Positions 58,277-64,000 of a DNA stretch of 64,000 bases are shown piece by piece. Position numbers and translations under genes: made by a program. Within the stretch, counting starts at the first letter, position 1, and each line of letters starts with the position of its first letter. The DNA is from Stramonita haemastoma (Eukaryota; Mollusca; Gastropoda; Neogastropoda; Muricidae): positions 27,170,097-27,234,096 of the forward strand of contig CM060335.1 in the NCBI GenBank assembly GCA_030674155.1. Reading direction: 5' to 3'. Below the pieces are notes generated by a model. It made no database searches. It saw nothing but the letters and a program-made list of their open reading frames with translations, and was not told the DNA's origin.

Positions 58277-58589
58277 CTTTTGACACATAGCCACATATCC
58301 ATACAGAAAAGGCAAACAAACAGTATAAAAAAACAACAATAATAACAATTCAAAGTTGTTGCTTTTTTCAAAAAGCGTGAAAACAAAACAAACAAACAAA
58401 ACACACAGACAAAAAACAACAACAACCTCCCCCCCAACTCAACGACAATGAAACCAAAACCAAAGCAAAAAAAAAAAGACTAAACAGAAGTACATCCAAA
58501 AAAGACCCCAAACAAAGAAAAAAAACACCCACAAAAAAGAGTGTACGCAAAAACTAAAAAAAAAAGAGACCCCTATCCATCAACAAGGG

Positions 58590-58614
58590 CACACACACAC
58601 ACACACACACACAC

Positions 58615-58661
<47 letters not shown>

Positions 58662-58672
58662 CACACACACAC
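58590..58672 (+). repeat. (AC)n array
   Basis: About 80 bp AC with two AACA slips. The surroundings (58300-59010) are A-rich with many AAAC and AAC words and no gene. Confidence 0.95.
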
Positions 58673-59007
58673 TCCTTTATCCACCAAATCGAATACCATA
58701 TAACAATATTTCTCAAGGAGCACAGAAGCAAAATAAAGATAAAAAGGATAACCTGTCAAACAAATAAAATGACAGATTAAATGTACAGAAAAAACAACCC
58801 AATCCACAACAAGAATTCTAACAAAAACAAATAGACAAAAAACCAACTGAATACACTCTCCTAACAGTATCATAAACAAAAACAAATTAACAATAGCACA
58901 AAGGTCAAAATTGAAGGAAACGAGAAGAAAAGGAGATACCCAGTAAAAGAAATGTTTAAAAAAAAAAAAAGAAGAGGGGGAAAAGCAGAAAAAAGACAAA
59001 TAAAAGT

Positions 59008-60431
<1,424 letters not shown>

Positions 60432-60593
60432 CGCTCTGTTTAACGCCAGTGATACAGTATATTGTGCCAGTCAGTGTACTCTGCTTGCATTTGTTCAGAA
60501 ACAATTTTGCTCTTTCCAATTGCAGTGCATGAGCTGGGTTTTTTTTAAGAATCGAAAACAAAAGAAAAAAGCCTTGAATGCTATATGCTAAGA

Positions 60594-60729
60594 ACTAACA
60601 CTGGTCCTTGCAGTTTGCAACGAACTGCCTCGATCTCCCTCCCCCTCCCCCTCCCCCGTTCAACGCAGTTCGCAGCAAATTGGAACGAACTCCGTTGTTA
60701 CGACGTGCTGCGTCAGAACACCAGTGTTA
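60594..60729. repeat. Possible MITE with a G-quadruplex motif
   Basis: TAACACTGGT and ACCAGTGTTA are exact 10-bp inverted repeats about 125 bp apart, with further GCAGTT/AACTGC and CAGTTCG words inside. CCCTCCCCCTCCCCCTCCCC in the middle gives four G runs on the minus strand. No target duplication visible. Confidence 0.4.
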
Positions 60730-61419
60730 AGGCCTCTACCATAGTTTTCCGCTGTAGCCATTCATATCTACTTTGATTCACACTTTGAAGGCCAGGTGCT
60801 ATTTTCCCTTTTTTGGCACCAAAAGTTGACAGCTCCTTCGGCCATGATATAGGCTACATACAATATCGGTCTTCAAAGTGTCTGCATACATGTACCTGAC
60901 GGTTTTCTGTGACCTTGTTTCAATGAACGCATGCTCAGTAAAAGCAAAACTTGTTTTGTTAGCCAGTATCCTCATATAATCATGCACCACAGTCTGCGAG
61001 ACACGAAGTTAAGTTTTTCCTCTTTAGACTAAGCAGCCGGTCTCTTCTTCTCTCTCTCTCTCTCTCTCTCTCCCGGATCCATTGTGACCTCGTTTCCTTG
61101 TTGCAGACCAGTTTGTTGTGAAATGTTGATTTTGGACATGTAAAATTTCGTGGAGAAAATTCCTCCCTTTAATCAGTTCCTGTTGTAAGGGCTAACCAAA
61201 GCTTATGGTATAATAATAAAAAATGGATCTAAACCTACCCTGTAACCATGTTATAAAATCCATGCCATGATGAGCATTTGGGTTGTAATTTACTTAGTTC
61301 TCAGTATGACATTTTCCCCTACCAGTTTACTGTCCCTTCCGCAATCTTCCTCTATTCTCCCATGATACCCATCCTCATTCCTCCTTCCCCCTAAATCCCC
61401 CCTTCACCCCTCTTTACCC

Positions 61420-61880
61420 CCCCCCCCCCCTCCTTCCAGGACTACCCTTCAACAGCCGATGATTCTTCCCCCCTTGTTGTAAACTTGTGTCAACAGCCCC
61501 AACAGCAAGCACTGAGGAGCAGTGATGAAGGAAGTGACGACAGACAACTCGCCACTTCCTCCTCCTGCTAGTCCTACACGCCAACTGCAAAAAGCCCCGG
61601 CCAAACTTTTGAGGCCATTCTTGTTTTAATACGATGTTGTAAAGGTCAGTGGGGTGAGGCTGGAGACAGCGGGACTTTGGCGAGACGCAGCCCCAATTGA
61701 TGTGTGTCGGCGATTTATTCCGTAATCTATCAAAGAGAGCAGACGATGGGGCGATGATTGGGGGCGGCCTTTCTGTTTGCACACTTCCTGGCCCAATCAC
61801 CAGGCCCCGGTGCAGGCAGCAAGTTTCTTCCCTCTTGTCGTTAGACCCACGGTCCGGTGAAGATTTTCTTCTTTTTAATT
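61420..61880. promoter_or_regulatory. Repeat-poor GC-richer block in SHOX flank, candidate regulatory element
   Basis: Complex sequence with no microsatellite or SINE, unlike everything around it. It contains ATTCCGTAATCTATCAAAG (homeodomain TAAT and TCF/LEF-like ATCAAAG words), GATGATTGGGGGCGG and CCAATCACC (two inverted CCAAT-type words). Minus-strand frames here show no homeodomain. Function is inference. Confidence 0.35.
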
Positions 61881-62236
61881 AATAAAAAGGTGACTGGGGA
61901 TATTTTTTTAGTGTTCAGTTTTGTGTGGTTATTTCCATTTTCTTTATAATAATTATATCCATTTACTAGATGCTTCTCAACGAATAACTAGACTAGATCT
62001 ATGGGTTATGGCAATAATGCCGTAGATCTAGTTAAAAATGATTATTGATGAAGTTTTTTTTTTTTGGTTCTTACGTAGATGGCTTGATGAAAAAAGCAAA
62101 TGCAGTGCTAATGGAATATGCCATCTGGAACCAAAAAAACCAAAACTTTGATTTGACTTTGACCCAGTAACTAATACATTTTACTTTCAGAATAGCAGGC
62201 TTTGTGGGCCGGTGATTGGAAGTGTTTTCTTGCTTC

Positions 62237-62412
62237 TCCCGTGGAGTTAACATCAGTGCCAACTCCACTCTCCCTAAAAGTCCCTCGGATGTGACTATAA
62301 ACTGAGGTCCTGCGTGCGAACGCACGCAGAACATCTTGCGCACATGTTAAACCCGTTCCGCTTTTCGGAACAGTAGACCATTGTGTGCCAGTGGGAACGG
62401 ATGACAAACTGA
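62237..62412 (+). mobile_element. SINE-A fragment
   Basis: GTGGAGTTAACATCAGTGCC, AGTCCCTCGGATGTGACTAT, ACGCACGCAGAACATCTTGC and GTGGGAACGGATGACAAA. Head and tail missing. Confidence 0.85.
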
Positions 62413-62457
62413 CGGGTTTGAACAATTCTTGTTCTTCTTCGTCGTCGTCAGTGAACT

Positions 62458-62535
62458 ATTGTTGTCTGTCATATGAGCGAAAATGTGTTGTGCTGCTGTT
62501 AAGTGCCTGACAAGTCAGGGCCAGCGCATTTGAAA
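62458..62535 (-). repeat. Repeat E copy
   Basis: Reverse complement reads CCCTGACTTGTCAGGCACTT, AACAGCAGCACAACACATTT and CGCTCATATGACAGACAACA. Confidence 0.7.
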
Positions 62536-62654
62536 GGGAAATACTTGTTATCTTCAAAGTCTTTCGAGAAGAAAACAAAGGCAGGAGAATGGACCAAGGA
62601 GGCAGAGGATAGACACAAAGGAGGCGACAGGAAGGAAAGGAATATGGCAGAGAT

Positions 62655-62979
62655 GCCAGAGACCTCAGCTTCTCTAGGGGTCAGCATATTGAGGTCGGCG
62701 CCCATCTCCTCTCCCTCGCTGCTTTACCTTCCCTGTCCCTAAAGAGGGCGGGTACACTTTTACAGCTGGATGAAATGGGGGACTGTACTGAAGCCAAGGC
62801 ACGGAAACGGTCACCCATCCACTTTATTACCATACTCAATGCTACAGATGGGTGAACTGGGGGACTGTACTGAAGCTAAGACACGCAAACGGTCACCCAT
62901 CCACTTGGTAACCACGCTCAGTGCTGCAACTTAGCTTAGGGAAGTCGAGTGCTCTGACCACTGAGCTATCCCGTCCCCA
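62655..62979 (-). mobile_element. SINE-B copy with internal partial duplication
   Basis: Minus-strand head GGGGACGGGATAGCTCAGTG through the 5S-like AAGTGGATGGGTGACCG is followed by the TCAGTACAGTCCCCC and TTCACCCATCTGTA region twice (about 62770-62800 and 62850-62885), then the usual body and the end at CTAGAGAAGCTGAGGTCTCT. Confidence 0.83.
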
Positions 62980-63433
62980 GCGCTGTTTAGAATTCACTCA
63001 TTACCTTGGACTTGGGTTATGGAATCGGCCTGGCTGGCTGAGCCGATCGTTTCCAGGCAGCTAGATGCATGCTGGGTATGTTCTTTTCACCCATTATCAC
63101 AGGTCATATGATCTGGCTTGCTGTTTTATAAGATGACATGCTTGGAGGCGGGACATCGGTTGATATTCTCACCGGAAGACCTACTTTTGGGAAGTGAAGT
63201 TGGAACCTAATACTATTGCCGTAGGCCAGCAACGATTTATCATTAATTAATCTAAAAGACCACCATCGCCACCACCACCTACTACTACTACTACTATTAA
63301 TTTTACGAAGAGTAACATATCTGGGACAGACCAGCAGGAAATAAAAGCTCTTGAATATATCGTTGGTCACATTGTCAACTGAGCGGACCTTTGGTTTGTT
63401 GGTTTAGGTGGATCATGCTATTCAGAGGCGCTT

Positions 63434-63450
63434 TATTGCACCCCAGTAAA

Positions 63451-63510
<60 letters not shown>
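63434..63510 (+). repeat. (TG)n array
   Basis: About 60-75 bp TG abutting the 3' end of the SINE-A at 63514. TG/CG repeats resume at 63870 beyond the SINE's head. Confidence 0.95.
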
Positions 63511-63513
<3 letters not shown>

Positions 63514-63848
63514 AATTCTTTTATTTCGAGGATAAAGGAATAAGCACTCATATGCTTTTCTACATCCAGTCCCCGTGTGTATGCAGTTTTGTACATTTTG
63601 TCATCTGTTCCCACCGACACATGATGGCCTACTCTTACGAAAAGTGAAACAGGATTTAACGTATGCACAAGTTGCTCTGCGTGTGCTCGCACACGGGGCC
63701 TCGGTTTATAGTCTCATCCGAAGGACTTGTGGGGAGAGTGGAGTCAGCACTGATGTTAACTCCAGGAGAAAAATTCCCTCGACCGGGAATCGAACCTGGG
63801 TCGTCAAATTGCGAGCACAGTGTTCTGACCATTAGGCTATCCCGTCCC
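63514..63848 (-). mobile_element. SINE-A copy, full length
   Basis: Minus-strand reading: ACGGGACGGGATAGCCTAAT (A box), CAGGTTCGATTCCCGG (B box), GGAGTTAACATCAGTGCTGA, AAGTCCTTCGGATGAGACTA, CGAGGCCCCGTGTGCGAGCA and the end TTTATCCTCGAAATAAAAGA. (TG)n lies on its 3' side and, after about 20 bases, a (GT)n tract on its 5' side. Confidence 0.9.
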
Positions 63849-64000
63849 GTTATGAGACTGTGTGTTAAACGTGTGTGTGTGTGTGCGCGCGCGCGGTGTG
63901 TGTGTATGTGTGTGTGTGTGCACGCGCAGGTCATCGATATTAGCATTAGTTGGTTTGCCTCTCGCTGTGTGAATGTGAGAATATGGCATCTAGAAATGTT

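Noticed and set aside
61414..61800. A possible upstream SHOX exon
   Set aside because: Frames there contain no homeodomain signature such as WFQNRR and no convincing splice pair; kept only as a candidate regulatory block.

Overview
The window is animal nuclear DNA: two genes with GT-AG introns, many decayed non-LTR retrotransposons and tRNA-derived SINEs, and very long dinucleotide microsatellites. The repeat style and the two proteins suggest a lophotrochozoan, most likely a gastropod mollusc. That is inference; nothing here fixes the species.

Layout. 1-22.2 kb holds mobile and simple repeats and no host gene I can support. It has the 5' half of an RTE-type LINE with an open frame at the left edge, a 48-bp minisatellite (5.66-6.09 kb), and a run of L1/Tx1-like LINE copies set flush between (TC)n arrays (12.85-18.04 kb). 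22.5-45.5 kb (+) is ATP6AP2, the prorenin receptor / V-ATPase accessory protein. I resolve eight coding exons that join in frame to 360 residues with signal peptide, furin-type site, one membrane span and the family's cytosolic tail. Its introns carry SINEs, a hAT-like element, and a LINE split by a piggyBac-like insertion. 45.7-54.2 kb is again repetitive: two direct copies of an unnamed repeat, one broken by a SINE; tRNA-headed SINEs; a 1.2-kb GTCTCT minisatellite; and a nearly complete but broken RTE LINE. 54.7-56.7 kb (-) is the last exon and probable 3' UTR of a SHOX-type paired-like homeobox gene, recognised by its C-terminal OAR motif. The homeodomain exons must lie beyond the right edge. 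ATP6AP2 and SHOX are convergent. 56.7-64 kb is SHOX intron or upstream DNA with LINEs, SINEs, (GATA)n arrays and a repeat-poor GC-richer block at 61.4-61.9 kb.

The most interesting material is in the repeats: a LINE group and a SINE that repeatedly end flush in (TC)n or (AC)n arrays; a SINE family whose head joins a tRNA A box to a 5S rRNA-like segment; two SINE families sharing one central domain; a piggyBac-like element whose empty TTAA site is preserved in another copy of the same LINE in this window; and a 35-bp copy of the ATP6AP2 start-codon region 0.74 kb upstream. I found no CRISPR, operon or other prokaryotic system.

The family labels SINE-A, -B, -C, -D and repeats D, E, F, G are mine, defined only by comparison inside this window. 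All homology calls are from memory and motif reading, not from searches.
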